Shown here: piece by piece, positions 14,506-23,847 of the stretch
How the letters are laid out: every line of letters begins with the position of its first letter
Numbering within the stretch: position 1 is the first letter of the stretch
DNA from: Clostridiales bacterium
GTDB taxonomy: Bacteria > Bacillota > Clostridia > Saccharofermentanales > Saccharofermentanaceae
Assembly: GCA_017510605.1 (NCBI GenBank)
Contig: JAFWMQ010000010.1
Location: forward strand, 1-43,021
Direction of reading: 5' to 3'
DNA length: 43,021 nucleotides
Translations under genes and position numbers: made by a program
The notes under the pieces: generated by a model
Database searches by the model: none
What the model saw: only the letters and a program-made list of their open reading frames with translations
What the model was told of the DNA's origin: nothing

Positions 14506-14534
14506 TTTACTTTTGGTTCCTGATTAATTATTAT
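14506..14534 (+). promoter_or_regulatory. Promoter of pfp
   Basis: TTTACT (14506-14511), 17 bases, TATTAT (14529-14534), in an AT-rich leader 34 bases before the start codon. Confidence 0.5.
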
Positions 14535-14567
14535 TCTTGTGTATTTTATTTTATAAGGAGTATAGCT

Positions 14568-16229
14568 ATGGATATTTCACCACTTCAAAAAGCAAGATAT
14601 GAGTATCAGCCCAAGCTTCCGGGCATGCTTAGAAACGGTATTGCTGATATCAGCGTACAGGAAGGTGCTGCTACACAGAGTGTTGCAGATCAGGACAAGA
14701 TCAAGGCTCTTTTCCCCAATACATATGGTAAGCCCGAGATCACATTCGTTAAGGGTGCTAATACATCAGAAGCTAAGAAGCAGGTTGTCGGCGTTATTCT
14801 TTCAGGCGGACAGGCTCCGGGCGGACACAACGTTATTTCCGGTCTCTATGACGCTTTGAAGGCTACAAATCCTGAGAATAAGCTCTTAGGTTTCAAGAAG
14901 GGACCTGACGGACTTCTTAAGAACGATTATGTTGAGTTCGATGATAAGTTCATCGACGCATACAGAAACACAGGCGGATTTGACATCATCGGTTCAGGCA
15001 GAACAAAGCTCGAGACAGTTGAGCAGTTCCAGACAGTTGCTGAGAATGCAAAAGAGAACGGACTTACGGCTATCGTAATCATCGGTGGTGATGACTCCAA
15101 CACAAACGCAGCTACTCTTGCTGAGTACATGGCTGCAAATAACACAGGCATTCAGGTTATCGGCTGCCCTAAAACGATCGACGGCGACCTGAAGAATGAG
15201 GACATCGAAGCTTCTTTCGGTTTCGATACAGCTACAAAGACATATTCCGAGCTCATCGGCAACATCGAGAGAGATGCTAACTCCGCAAAGAAGTATTGGC
15301 ACTTCATCAAGGTTATGGGACGTTCTGCTTCCCACGTTGCTCTTGAGTGCGCTCTTGAGACACAGCCTAACATCTGCCTCATCGGCGAGGAAGTTGCAGC
15401 TAAGAAGATGTCTCTTGCAGACATTACTAACCAGATCGCTGATTCTGTTGAGAAGAGAGCAGCTAACGGAGACAACTTTGGTGTTGCCATCATCCCTGAG
15501 GGTATCGTAGAGTTCGTTCCTGAGTTCTCCGCTCTCATCGCTGAGATCAACGAGCTCCTTGCAGGCGAGAAGACAGCTCAGTTCAACGCACTTCCTGACT
15601 GGAACGCTAAGTATGAGTTCATCAAGGCAGGCCTTTCCGCAGATGCTTTCAAGGTTTTCGATATCCTTCCCCAGGGCATCCAGCAGCAGCTCTTCCTCGA
15701 GAGAGATCCTCACGGCAACGTTCAGGTATCCCTCATCGAGTCCGAGAAGCTCTTCTCCGAGATGGTTAAGAATGAGCTCGCAAAGAGAAAGGAAGCAGGC
15801 ACATACAAGGGCAAGTTCGGTGCTCAGCACCACTTCTTCGGTTATGAAGGCCGTTGCGCATTCCCTTCAAATTTCGATGCAGACTATTGCTACTCTTTGG
15901 GCTTCAACGCATTCATGCTCATCCAGTACGGTTTCACAGGCTACCTTTCAAAGGTTTCCAATATCTCCAAGCCTGCTGATGAGTGGGTTGCAGGCGGTAT
16001 GCCTATCACAAAGATGATGAACATGGAGAGAAGAAACGGTCAGGATAAGCCGGTTATCAGAAAGGCTCTTGTAGAGCTCGACGGCAAGCCGTTCAAGTAT
16101 TTCGAAGCAAACAGAGAGAAGTGGGCAGTTGAGACTGCATTCACATTCCCCGGTGCTATCCAGTACTTCGGACCTTCAGAGGTCTGCGACAGAACAACAG
16201 TTACTCTCGCACTCGAGAAGGGTAATTAA
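14568..16229 (+). CDS. pfp: Pyrophosphate-fructose 6-phosphate 1-phosphotransferase
   Basis: 553 residues, the length of the long (beta-type) PPi-dependent phosphofructokinases. The sequence shows [19 protein letters not shown] near residue 79, GGDDSNTN at 173-180 and [10 protein letters not shown] at 201-210. The aspartate-rich GGDDS replaces the ATP-type motif and marks use of pyrophosphate. MGRSASH lies at 250-256. The enzyme makes fructose 1,6-bisphosphate reversibly and saves ATP in anaerobes. Codon use is very regular (AAG, GCT, CTC dominate), as in highly expressed genes, matching the pgk-tpi fusion further on. AAGGAG precedes the ATG, and a large hairpin overlaps its stop. Confidence 0.93.
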   Translation: MDISPLQKARYEYQPKLPGMLRNGIADISVQEGAATQSVADQDKIKALFPNTYGKPEITFVKGANTSEAKKQVVGVILSGGQAPGGHNVISGLYDALKATNPENKLLGFKKGPDGLLKNDYVEFDDKFIDAYRNTGGFDIIGSGRTKLETVEQFQTVAENAKENGLTAIVIIGGDDSNTNAATLAEYMAANNTGIQVIGCPKTIDGDLKNEDIEASFGFDTATKTYSELIGNIERDANSAKKYWHFIKVMGRSASHVALECALETQPNICLIGEEVAAKKMSLADITNQIADSVEKRAANGDNFGVAIIPEGIVEFVPEFSALIAEINELLAGEKTAQFNALPDWNAKYEFIKAGLSADAFKVFDILPQGIQQQLFLERDPHGNVQVSLIESEKLFSEMVKNELAKRKEAGTYKGKFGAQHHFFGYEGRCAFPSNFDADYCYSLGFNAFMLIQYGFTGYLSKVSNISKPADEWVAGGMPITKMMNMERRNGQDKPVIRKALVELDGKPFKYFEANREKWAVETAFTFPGAIQYFGPSEVCDRTTVTLALEKGN

Positions 16230-16303
16230 GCGATAATGTTCCTCGTCGTGATTCCTCCGCGCTTCGCTTGTGCGGAAACGACTCGGAATTATCATTGCTT
16301 AAT
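16224..16303. repeat. Long imperfect palindrome at the 3' end of pfp
   Basis: TTAAGC, GATAAT, TTCC, TCGT and CCGC on the left pair in order with GCGG, ACGA, GGAA, ATTATC and GCTTAA on the right, with bulges, over about 80 bases. There is no T-run, so it is not a standard terminator. It may stabilise the mRNA end or be an extragenic repeat. Confidence 0.5.
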
Positions 16304-16321
16304 CAGATAATCGAAAACATA

Positions 16322-16352
16322 GGGCTGTTCCGTTACCGGAGCAGCCCTTTTT
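16322..16352 (+). terminator. Terminator after pfp
   Basis: GGGCTGTTCCG-ttac-CGGAGCAGCCC (one wobble) followed by TTTTTATTTT. Confidence 0.85.
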
Positions 16353-16376
16353 ATTTTGTCCGTGTATAATCTCAGT

Positions 16377-17024
16377 ATGAATAAACGAAGAGCAACGGAA
16401 ATAATCTTTAATCTAATTATCGTTATCCTTACGGTTATCGGCATTGTTCTGATGGTCTCAGGCAAGCCTGAAGAGGGTGCTCTGCAGTCGTCAGGCATTG
16501 AGAATTTCAAGTACTACACGGTGCTTACCAATGTGTTCTGCGGCCTGGTCTCTTTGATTTATCTTGTTCTTCTCACCGCGAAAAAGAATACTGATAAGAT
16601 TGCCGTTATGAAACTTGCCGCAGTTTGCGGAGTCGCCATAACCTTTGCGGTTGTTGCATTCATGTTCGGTCCTTTGTACGGATATCCCCAACTCTATAAA
16701 AGGGGAAATCTGTTCTTTCATCTGCTCTTACCGGTTACTGCAATGGCGGAATTTATCGTTGTAAAAAGAAAGATGATCCCGTTCATACATACGGTCATTG
16801 CTGCCGTGCCGACACTGCTTTACGGTATCGGTTACATGCTAAATATCCTTATAAACGGTATTGGCGGCCCCTGGCCTGAAACAAATGATTTCTATGCTTT
16901 CCTGAAATGGGGATGGCCTGCAGGAATAGGCATATTTGCCGGTATAACCTTATCCGCCTTAGCTATTGCTTTAATTTTCAGGGCAATCAGCAATAAAAGG
17001 TCACGCTCTTCCAAAGAACCGTAA
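16377..17024 (+). CDS. Pr6Pr-like six-helix membrane protein
   Basis: 215 residues from ATG 16377. Six hydrophobic helices are visible. The segment YYTVLTNVFCGLVSLIYLV and the later FFHLLLPVTAMAEFIV recall the Pr6Pr (FAR-17a/AIG1-like) membrane protein group, whose function in bacteria is unknown. No ribosome-binding site is visible. Instead a perfect TATAAT lies at 16365-16370, which would place the transcription start on the start codon itself and suggests a leaderless message. An upstream TTG at 16356 is a less likely start. Confidence 0.55.
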   Translation: MNKRRATEIIFNLIIVILTVIGIVLMVSGKPEEGALQSSGIENFKYYTVLTNVFCGLVSLIYLVLLTAKKNTDKIAVMKLAAVCGVAITFAVVAFMFGPLYGYPQLYKRGNLFFHLLLPVTAMAEFIVVKRKMIPFIHTVIAAVPTLLYGIGYMLNILINGIGGPWPETNDFYAFLKWGWPAGIGIFAGITLSALAIALIFRAISNKRSRSSKEP

Positions 17025-17096
17025 AATTGCCCCTTTATCCACAAATTTAATTTCGGACACCGTGTTAAGATTTATCGGGGAAAAGGAGAACATCTT

Positions 17097-17783
17097 ATGA
17101 AAAGATCTGAGATCAACAAAGCCTTAAAACGTATGGAAAGCGTGATCGATGAGTTGAAGATAAGTCTTCCGCCGTTCTGTAATTTCACGCCTGAAGAGTG
17201 GCTTACCAAGGGTCACGAGTATGATGAGATCAGGGATAACATGCTCGGTTGGGACATAACCGATTATGGTCTGGGTGATTTTGACAAAGTAGGTTTCTCT
17301 CTTATTACGCTCCGCAACGGTAATCTCGAAAAGCAGGACAAATATCCGAAGAAATATGCCGAGAAACTCCTGTTCATTGAAGAAGGCCAGTATTCTCCCA
17401 ATCACTTCCATTGGAACAAGATGGAGGACATCATTAACAAGGGCGGCGGCAACCTTCTGATCAGGGTTTATAATTCGCTTCCGGATGAAGGGATCGACAG
17501 GGAAAGTGACGTCACGGTTCATACAGACGGAAGAACTTATCAGGTCAAGGCCGGAACGCAGATAAGGCTTACGCCGGGCGAGAGTATCTCGATCCAACCC
17601 TACCTTTACCATGATTTTGAAGTTGAGCAGGGGACCGGTGCTGTCCTTCTTGGCGAAGTCTCCCAGGTTAATGACGATAATACAGACAACAGATTTAATC
17701 CGCCTGTGGGAAGATTCCCCAAGATAGAAGAGGACGAGAAACCTTACAGACTGCTCTGCAATGAGTATCCGGAGGCAACATAG
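17097..17783 (+). CDS. D-lyxose ketol-isomerase (D-lyxose/mannose isomerase family)
   Basis: 228 residues with AAGGAGA before the ATG. This cupin-type isomerase has metal ligands His103 and His105 in YSPNHFHWNKMED, Glu110, and His172 in YLYHDFE. The opening MKRSEINKALKRM and the phrase GWDITDYGLGDF are typical of the family. The enzyme converts D-lyxose to D-xylulose, and often D-mannose to D-fructose, with a divalent metal. No sugar operon surrounds it, so the physiological substrate is open. It stands alone between a membrane protein and a lysozyme gene. Confidence 0.85.
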   Translation: MKRSEINKALKRMESVIDELKISLPPFCNFTPEEWLTKGHEYDEIRDNMLGWDITDYGLGDFDKVGFSLITLRNGNLEKQDKYPKKYAEKLLFIEEGQYSPNHFHWNKMEDIINKGGGNLLIRVYNSLPDEGIDRESDVTVHTDGRTYQVKAGTQIRLTPGESISIQPYLYHDFEVEQGTGAVLLGEVSQVNDDNTDNRFNPPVGRFPKIEEDEKPYRLLCNEYPEAT

Positions 17784-17921
17784 CGTTTTCCCATTTGTCA
17801 ATATAAAAGCGTCATTTGTATTGAAACAGTAACTTATATGTAAGGTGTATTTTCTTGACTTCGGTTCTGGGCTAAAGCATCATTATCATGTATTTTTGTG
17901 TTTTTAACAGGTGGTAAAGAT

Positions 17922-19685
17922 TTGAAGAATAAGACAGAAAAAGGTAAGCAGGGTTCTATCGCAAGATTTTGTTCTGCACATGAGAAAAGGGCAAAAGCCA
18001 GCCTGATCATTTGCGCGGCTGTTGTCATTGCTACTATCGGTTCTGTTTGCGGTGTGGCAATACTGTCTAATTCTGAAACACCGGCACCTTCCGAAAATAT
18101 TGAACTTAATGCAGCAGAGCAATATCTGTCAAAGGCTTCCATAGAGTCTTCTGAGACTACACCTACAGAAAACTCAACAGCGGTTGAAGAATCAGAGAAG
18201 AAGCCTGCCGTTAAGTCCCTTCAGAAAAAACGCGGAAATCTTACGGGCAGTCATGTCGTAAAGATCGGCGATCTCAAATCATTGTCAGATGAAGATCTTG
18301 TTGACGCTATCATTTCAGGATCTGCAGGAGTTATCGAGATAAGCCAGATCGAGACTGACCAGTCACAAAACCAGGATGTCGTTCATACCGGATCTGAAGC
18401 AACTCCGCCCCCGCCGGAGACTTCTGAGCCTGCATCATTGATAGATTTTGAATTGGGAATCGATATCTCCGAATTCAACGGAACCATCGATTGGAATGCT
18501 GTAAAAGCAGACGGAATCACATTCGCTTTTATCAGATGCGGCGGCAGAGGCTGGGGTTCTGAAGGCAAGATCTATAAAGATAATAAGTTGGTTACCAATG
18601 TTAATAATGCCAGGGCTGCAGGATTAAAAGTAGGCGTTTATTTCTTCTCACAGGCCATAACTCCTTATGAAGCCCTTGAGGAAGCTTCGTTTACACTTGA
18701 TCTGATCAAAGGTCTTGATATCAATCTTCCTGTTGTATTGGACTGGGAGACAGGTACCGGATACAGAACATGGGATCTTTATGGCCAGGATTATGTAAAT
18801 GTGCTTACTGCTTTCTGCAGCACGATCGCTCAAAACGGTTATACTCCTTGTGTTTATACAAACACTTCTGATATCAACAACAGACTTGGCAGCTACTCCG
18901 GAGAGATCTTTTCCAAGTATAAGCTTTGGTATGCGTATCCCTATAGTGTTTACGATCCGGGCAGCAGCAGTTATATTCACAATTACTATGAGGCAGGAGA
19001 TACCATTCCGCCCAGAAGTTACTTTTTCGAGTACTGGCAGTATTCCTGGCATGGAAAAGTAGCCGGAATAAGTACGGATGTTGACCTGAATCTCAGGATA
19101 CTCGGTTCCACATCACTTTCTGAACCGAAGATAACTGTTGCGAATACATCTATAAGTTCGGCAGTCGGGCAGCAGATAGATCCTATGGATGGCGTTTCCG
19201 CAATCTCGTCCCAGGATCAGGACAAGACAGGTGATATTACTTACGAGATCAAGGATTCTTCAGGAAATACTGTTTCCTTGGAGAAGGCTCAGCAGAAGAT
19301 CGGAAAGTATACCATTACGTATACTTATAAAGATTCATTCAAAGGAACTATTACTGCCACAGTTACATGGGAAGTAACGGAAAGCGGCACACCGTCACCA
19401 TCTTCACCGGAATCAACGACCACATCTGAGTCGACGACATCCTCTGAAACAACGGCGACTTCCGCATCAGAATCAACGACCGCAACTGAGCCGTCAGGCA
19501 CATCGGAATCAACAACGGGAACATCTGAATCAACTACAGGCACATCTGAGTCAACTACAGGTACATCTGAATCGGCGACGGAGCAATCCGTTGAGACAAC
19601 AGAAACTTCCGGCGAGACAACAGCTCCGGAAACGAGCGGTGAACCGGCCGGCAGCAGCGAGCCGACAGATGCCGCTAATACTTAA
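17922..19685 (+). CDS. Membrane-anchored GH25 lysozyme with Ig-like domain and Ser/Thr-rich tail
   Basis: 587 residues starting at TTG 17922, selected because AGGTGG lies seven bases upstream; a GTG at 17898 has none. A membrane anchor (about 27-49) is followed by a low-complexity linker. The GH25 muramidase domain runs from about 178 to 385, with Asp181 in LGIDISEFNG and the catalytic Asp274 and Glu276 in LDWETG. An Ig-like domain (about 400-488, GKYTITYTYKDSFKG) and a Ser/Thr/Glu-rich tail complete it. The tail contains four GTSESTT-type repeats, residues 526-553. It would cut glycan strands at the cell surface; the tail probably spans the wall or is glycosylated. Confidence 0.85.
   Translation: MKNKTEKGKQGSIARFCSAHEKRAKASLIICAAVVIATIGSVCGVAILSNSETPAPSENIELNAAEQYLSKASIESSETTPTENSTAVEESEKKPAVKSLQKKRGNLTGSHVVKIGDLKSLSDEDLVDAIISGSAGVIEISQIETDQSQNQDVVHTGSEATPPPPETSEPASLIDFELGIDISEFNGTIDWNAVKADGITFAFIRCGGRGWGSEGKIYKDNKLVTNVNNARAAGLKVGVYFFSQAITPYEALEEASFTLDLIKGLDINLPVVLDWETGTGYRTWDLYGQDYVNVLTAFCSTIAQNGYTPCVYTNTSDINNRLGSYSGEIFSKYKLWYAYPYSVYDPGSSSYIHNYYEAGDTIPPRSYFFEYWQYSWHGKVAGISTDVDLNLRILGSTSLSEPKITVANTSISSAVGQQIDPMDGVSAISSQDQDKTGDITYEIKDSSGNTVSLEKAQQKIGKYTITYTYKDSFKGTITATVTWEVTESGTPSPSSPESTTTSESTTSSETTATSASESTTATEPSGTSESTTGTSESTTGTSESTTGTSESATEQSVETTETSGETTAPETSGEPAGSSEPTDAANT
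19497..19580 (+). repeat. Four 21-bp tandem repeats within the lysozyme gene
   Basis: Each unit encodes seven residues of the type GTSESTT. Third positions differ between units (TCG/TCT, GAA/GAG, ACA/ACT), so the protein repeat is conserved more than the DNA. Confidence 0.8.
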
Positions 19686-19732
19686 ATACAAGGTGATAAC
19701 AGGCAAAGTAATAAACTAACGGAATAACACAA

Positions 19733-20851
19733 ATGGAAAACAGGCCGGTCAGTGATCCCGCGATGCGGAATTTGGAAAGAAGGATAAGGTTTGAACTTGA
19801 GAAGCTCCTTCTCATTATCACTGTCTTGTGCTTAATTCTCGAAATAATCATTGCCGTTTATTACTATCTGATCAAGGATCTGGGACAGCCTTTGAAGTCC
19901 TATATTGAATTCAGGATATTAGTTCCTCTTGGAGTTAATATCCTTGTTTATCTTGTTGCCAGGTTCTCAAACAGATCGGAAAACAGCACTGACAGTACGA
20001 AAAACAGAGTTTGTTCATTTGCGCTGCTGATAATGATGGGCGTTATTTCGCTTGCCCACAGTTTCTTTATTCCGCTTTGGACACTGCCGCTCGTTTCGAT
20101 CATGTATTGTTCTATCTTCCATGACAGATTCATACAGAAGATCCAGGGCGGTGTCTGTGTGGTTTTCATTCTTTATTCCGGAATACTGCACATGTACGAT
20201 TATCCTGATGAGAGAGGCTTTACGATATTGTGTATCGTTATCACTGAGATAATGGCATTAGTCGTAAGCTATATGTCCTTTAAGCTTGAGTCATATAATG
20301 ATTCGAAATTCCTTATCAGGGAGAGAAGCCTCTCGAGTTCAGACAAATTTGAGCACGGCTTTGAGACTGACAGTGTTACCGGAGTTTACAGCAAGAGGTA
20401 TCTGACTGAAGAAGCCGAGAAGATCCTGGCCGGAACAAATGAACTCGATCCCTGCGGAGTAGCAGTTCTGGATATTGATGATTTCAAGAAGATCAATGAT
20501 GAACTTGGAAATGATAAGGGCGATGACGTTCTCCGTACGTTGGGAAGCGTGCTGCAGGAATTTATCGATGAGGATACTATCGTAGGAAGGTATGGCGGGG
20601 ATACTTTTGTTATCGTCTTTGAGAACGGAATCAGGGATGAGAATCTTGATGCTTTGAACCAGATCCGAAAAGAGTTTTCAAAAAAGAAGTATTCTTTTAT
20701 GAAAGAATCCGTTACAGTAAGTGGTGGATACTCCTGGTTTGATGTAACCATGAATCTTCAGGATGCATTGGATGAGGCCGGGAAAGCTCTTTCGAGCGCT
20801 AAGAAGGCCGGTAAAAACAGGATTATGACCATAGGCGAGAGTGAGGACTGA
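19733..20851 (+). CDS. Membrane protein with a degenerate GGDEF domain
   Basis: 372 residues. About six membrane helices occupy residues 20-195. A GGDEF-type domain follows from about 215, with the usual VAVLDIDDFKKINDELGNDKGDDVL. The signature reads GGDTF (288-292) where an active diguanylate cyclase has GG[DE]EF, and no RxxD inhibitory site precedes it. The missing glutamate is needed for metal binding and catalysis, so the protein may no longer make c-di-GMP and may instead bind nucleotide or act as a sensor. No good ribosome-binding site is visible and a start at a later ATG cannot be excluded. It overlaps no neighbour; a DUF308 gene begins four bases after its stop. Confidence 0.8.
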   Translation: MENRPVSDPAMRNLERRIRFELEKLLLIITVLCLILEIIIAVYYYLIKDLGQPLKSYIEFRILVPLGVNILVYLVARFSNRSENSTDSTKNRVCSFALLIMMGVISLAHSFFIPLWTLPLVSIMYCSIFHDRFIQKIQGGVCVVFILYSGILHMYDYPDERGFTILCIVITEIMALVVSYMSFKLESYNDSKFLIRERSLSSSDKFEHGFETDSVTGVYSKRYLTEEAEKILAGTNELDPCGVAVLDIDDFKKINDELGNDKGDDVLRTLGSVLQEFIDEDTIVGRYGGDTFVIVFENGIRDENLDALNQIRKEFSKKKYSFMKESVTVSGGYSWFDVTMNLQDALDEAGKALSSAKKAGKNRIMTIGESED

Positions 20852-20855
20852 ATAT

Positions 20856-21530
20856 ATGGCTAAAAGTAAGGACAAAAAAGATAAGATCATCAATTACAAT
20901 GTCGGAAGAATGGTAATTGACATTATCATGTTGTTTTTGGGACTTATCTTTATCATCGGAACCCTGTTTGGAAAAGGTGACGATATAGCTGCAGGATTTG
21001 TCAGGGTGATCGGAGGTATCCTGATATTGATCGGGGTTTTCGCTCTTATTAATTTCCTGAGGATCAAAGATAAAACCTTATTCGATACGATAGTCCTGAT
21101 AATCGGTTTGTCATTAGCCGTTATGGGCATCGTCTTTATCGTGCAGCCCCTTCCCGTTATCACGGTATTCAATTTCATATTCGGAATAATCATTGCAGTT
21201 TATGCCATCGTTATCATAGTTGCGGCTGTCGGAACACTGAAGCCTGCAGGCGCACAGTATTGGTGGTTCTCGCTGATATTCGGAGTTATCGCATTGGGTC
21301 TGGGCGTATTCATCGTATTCTTCAACGGTGCATCCAAGATACTGAATATCATTATCGGTGTCACCCTGGTGGTAGGCTCTATCGGAGGAATGGCAAATGC
21401 CCTTTTGGCATCTCAGGCTAAGAAAGAATTTAAAGCTAATTCCAAGATCCTTGATGATGCCACATTTACTGTTGAATCAACTTCGACATCAGATCAGGAC
21501 GATAAAAAATCTGACGGTTTAGATATTTAA
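20856..21530 (+). CDS. DUF308/HdeD-like membrane protein
   Basis: 224 residues from ATG 20856; a GTG at 20841 inside the previous gene is less likely. The protein has six hydrophobic helices arranged as three similar hairpins, with repeated phrases such as GGILILIGVFALI, GLSLAVMGIVFIV and GVIALGLGVFIVFF, which is the DUF308 pattern. A charged tail follows (residues 190-224). The family is linked to acid resistance in enterobacteria, but in clostridia its role is unknown. The four-base gap suggests co-transcription with the GGDEF-like gene. Confidence 0.7.
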   Translation: MAKSKDKKDKIINYNVGRMVIDIIMLFLGLIFIIGTLFGKGDDIAAGFVRVIGGILILIGVFALINFLRIKDKTLFDTIVLIIGLSLAVMGIVFIVQPLPVITVFNFIFGIIIAVYAIVIIVAAVGTLKPAGAQYWWFSLIFGVIALGLGVFIVFFNGASKILNIIIGVTLVVGSIGGMANALLASQAKKEFKANSKILDDATFTVESTSTSDQDDKKSDGLDI

Positions 21531-21582
21531 TATCGATCTTACAGATCATCCCGGAAAAGACTCTTTCTAAGGAGAATCATTT

Positions 21583-22221
21583 ATGGAAGTTACATATGTA
21601 GGACATGCATGCTTTATTATCAGGTTTTCCACGGGACTTTCCGTCTGCTTTGATCCCTATGCCAAAGGTTCGGTTCCCGGATTATCAGACGCAAATGCAG
21701 TTGCAGATGAAGTATATTGTTCGCATACCCATGCAGACCATAATGATTCCGGTTCGGTGAGATCTCCGGAGAAACCATATGAAGGACCTGCTCCAGAGGT
21801 GGAGATAATCAGGACATTCCATGATGAAGTCCGGGGTGCCAAACGCGGCACAAACAATATCACGCTGGTTAAGTCCGGCATCGAGACGGTCGTGCATATG
21901 GGCGACATCGGCTGTGACCTGACAGATGAACAGCTGGCAAAGATCAAAGGATGTGATCTTTTGCTTATTCCTGTCGGAGGTTTTTTCACGATCGGCTGCA
22001 GACAGGCTTTTGATCTTTGCGGACGTATAGATCCCGCGGCTGTGGTTCCTATGCATTTCAGCGGTGAGTCTTTCGGATATGACGTCATTTCCGGAAGGGA
22101 AGAGTTCGTTGAACTTATTAAAAACGCAGGTGACCGCGAGATCATAAATGCCGGAAGCAGTATTGATGATCTGCCTTCCGGAAAATCACTTCTGTTAATG
22201 GACCCGCTTCGAATTTTGTAA
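21583..22221 (+). CDS. MBL-fold metal-dependent hydrolase (UlaG-like)
   Basis: 212 residues with CTAAGGAG upstream. The metal site is HTHADHND (His48, His50, Asp52, His53) preceded by VGHACFIIRF and FDPYAKG, the opening of the UlaG/YtkL group of metallo-beta-lactamase fold hydrolases. Further ligands lie in VVHMGDIGCDL and PMHFSGE. These enzymes open lactone or phosphodiester bonds and often their substrates are unknown. A DUF1846 gene starts 53 bases downstream with its own TATAAT. Confidence 0.8.
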   Translation: MEVTYVGHACFIIRFSTGLSVCFDPYAKGSVPGLSDANAVADEVYCSHTHADHNDSGSVRSPEKPYEGPAPEVEIIRTFHDEVRGAKRGTNNITLVKSGIETVVHMGDIGCDLTDEQLAKIKGCDLLLIPVGGFFTIGCRQAFDLCGRIDPAAVVPMHFSGESFGYDVISGREEFVELIKNAGDREIINAGSSIDDLPSGKSLLLMDPLRIL

Positions 22222-22274
22222 CATAAGTTTGGGCTTCTTTGGGATATAATTCTTCGCAAGGGGGTCTCAAGTCT

Positions 22275-23759
22275 ATGTTTAAGATCGGTTTTTCCAATGA
22301 TAAGTATGTAGAGCTCCAGAGCGAGCACATCAGAGAGCGCGTCGAGAAATTCGGCGGCAAGCTTTATCTGGAGTTTGGCGGCAAATTATTTGATGACTAT
22401 CATGCTTCCAGGGTATTACCCGGATTTGAGCCGGACAGTAAGATCAGAATGCTCAAAGCTCTTTCCGAAGATGCGGAGATCGTTATAGCTATCAATGCAG
22501 ATGCTATTGAGAAGAATAAGAGAAGAGGCGATCTCGGCATTACATATGATCAGGAAGTACTCCGTCTTATCGATGCATTCACCGAGTTCGGACTTTTTGT
22601 AGGGAGTGTAGTTATCACCCAGTTTGCAGGACAGCCCCTGGCTGAAAAATTCGAAGCAAGACTCCGCGGCCTCGGAGTAAAGTCATACAGACATTATCCT
22701 ATTGACGGTTACCCTTCTAATATTCCTTTTATCGTAAGCGAGGACGGTTACGGAAAGAACGATTATATTGAGACTTCACGTAAGCTCGTTGTCGTAACGG
22801 CTCCCGGTCCCGGTTCCGGAAAGATGGCTACCTGCCTTTCGCAGCTTTATCACGAGAATAAGCGCGGAATAAAGGCCGGATATGCAAAATTCGAGACTTT
22901 CCCTATCTGGTCGATCCCGCTTCAGCACCCTGTAAATGTTGCTTATGAAGCAGCTACGGCAGATCTCGCTGATGTTAACATGATCGATCCGTTCCACCTT
23001 GAAGCTTACGGAAAGACAACGGTCAACTACAACAGAGACGTAGAGATATTCCCTGTAGTAAATGCGATTTTCGAGAAGATCTATGGCGAGAGCCCGTATA
23101 AGTCCCCTACGGATATGGGCGTTAACATGGCAGGATTTGCCATCATTGATGATGAGGCATGCCAGGCAGCTTCAAGGCAGGAGATCGTCAGAAGATATTA
23201 CGAGGCTAAGATGGCTGCACGCGCAGGCAATTCCGACGGTTCCGATGTTACAAAGATCGAATTCCTTATGAAGAAGAGCGGCATAGATATTTCAGACAGA
23301 CGTGTTATCGGAGCTGCTTTGGTCCGTGCCGAATCCACAGGCGGTCCCGCAGTTGCTTTGGAGCTTCCTGACGGACGTATGGCTACAGGCAAGACAACTT
23401 CACTTCTTGGTCCTGCTTCCGCGGCTCTTCTTAATGCTCTTAAGATGCTTGCAGGAATCGCTCATGACATTCCGCTCATCTCACCCAACGTTATCGAGCC
23501 TATCTCGGATCTTAAGATCAATCACATGGGCAATCACAATCCGAGACTACATACAGATGAAGTGCTTATCGCGCTTGCTATCAGTGCCGCTACAAATCCG
23601 GTTGCCGAGCTCGCGATGCAGCAGATCAGCAACCTGATGAACAGCGATGCCCACTCAACGACAATGATGAGCTCGGTTGATATCAACATGTTCCACAAGC
23701 TTGGGATCAACCTCACCTGTGAGCCTATTTACGAGACAAAAAAGCTGTATCATAGATAA
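22275..23759 (+). CDS. DUF1846 family protein
   Basis: 494 residues from ATG 22275, with AAGGGGGT upstream; this is the normal length of the family. The opening MFKIGFSNDKYVELQ, the segment VVVTAPGPGSGKMATCLSQLY and the C-terminal NHNPRLHTDEVLIALAISAA are family hallmarks. DUF1846 proteins are conserved in Firmicutes and crystallised, but have no agreed function; a nucleotide-binding fold is suggested by the glycine-rich GPGSGK loop at about residue 175. A strong terminator follows and separates it from the stress operon. Confidence 0.85.
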   Translation: MFKIGFSNDKYVELQSEHIRERVEKFGGKLYLEFGGKLFDDYHASRVLPGFEPDSKIRMLKALSEDAEIVIAINADAIEKNKRRGDLGITYDQEVLRLIDAFTEFGLFVGSVVITQFAGQPLAEKFEARLRGLGVKSYRHYPIDGYPSNIPFIVSEDGYGKNDYIETSRKLVVVTAPGPGSGKMATCLSQLYHENKRGIKAGYAKFETFPIWSIPLQHPVNVAYEAATADLADVNMIDPFHLEAYGKTTVNYNRDVEIFPVVNAIFEKIYGESPYKSPTDMGVNMAGFAIIDDEACQAASRQEIVRRYYEAKMAARAGNSDGSDVTKIEFLMKKSGIDISDRRVIGAALVRAESTGGPAVALELPDGRMATGKTTSLLGPASAALLNALKMLAGIAHDIPLISPNVIEPISDLKINHMGNHNPRLHTDEVLIALAISAATNPVAELAMQQISNLMNSDAHSTTMMSSVDINMFHKLGINLTCEPIYETKKLYHR

Positions 23760-23788
23760 GAATAACGAGATATTGATTATTACAGAAG

Positions 23789-23826
23789 CCTGCTGAATTA
23801 CGTTAAACACGATTCAGCAGGTTTTT
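23789..23826 (+). terminator. Terminator after the DUF1846 gene
   Basis: CCTGCTGAAT/ATTCAGCAGG, a perfect 10-bp stem, followed by TTTTT. It ends 21 bases before the 53-bp array. Confidence 0.85.
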
Positions 23827-23847
23827 CGATTCCGGACGGTGTGCTGT

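Noticed and set aside
14994..15833. 279-codon minus-strand frame inside pfp
   Set aside because: It is the reverse shadow of a gene with strong codon bias; composition is Leu/Cys/Ser-rich and it lacks a ribosome-binding site.
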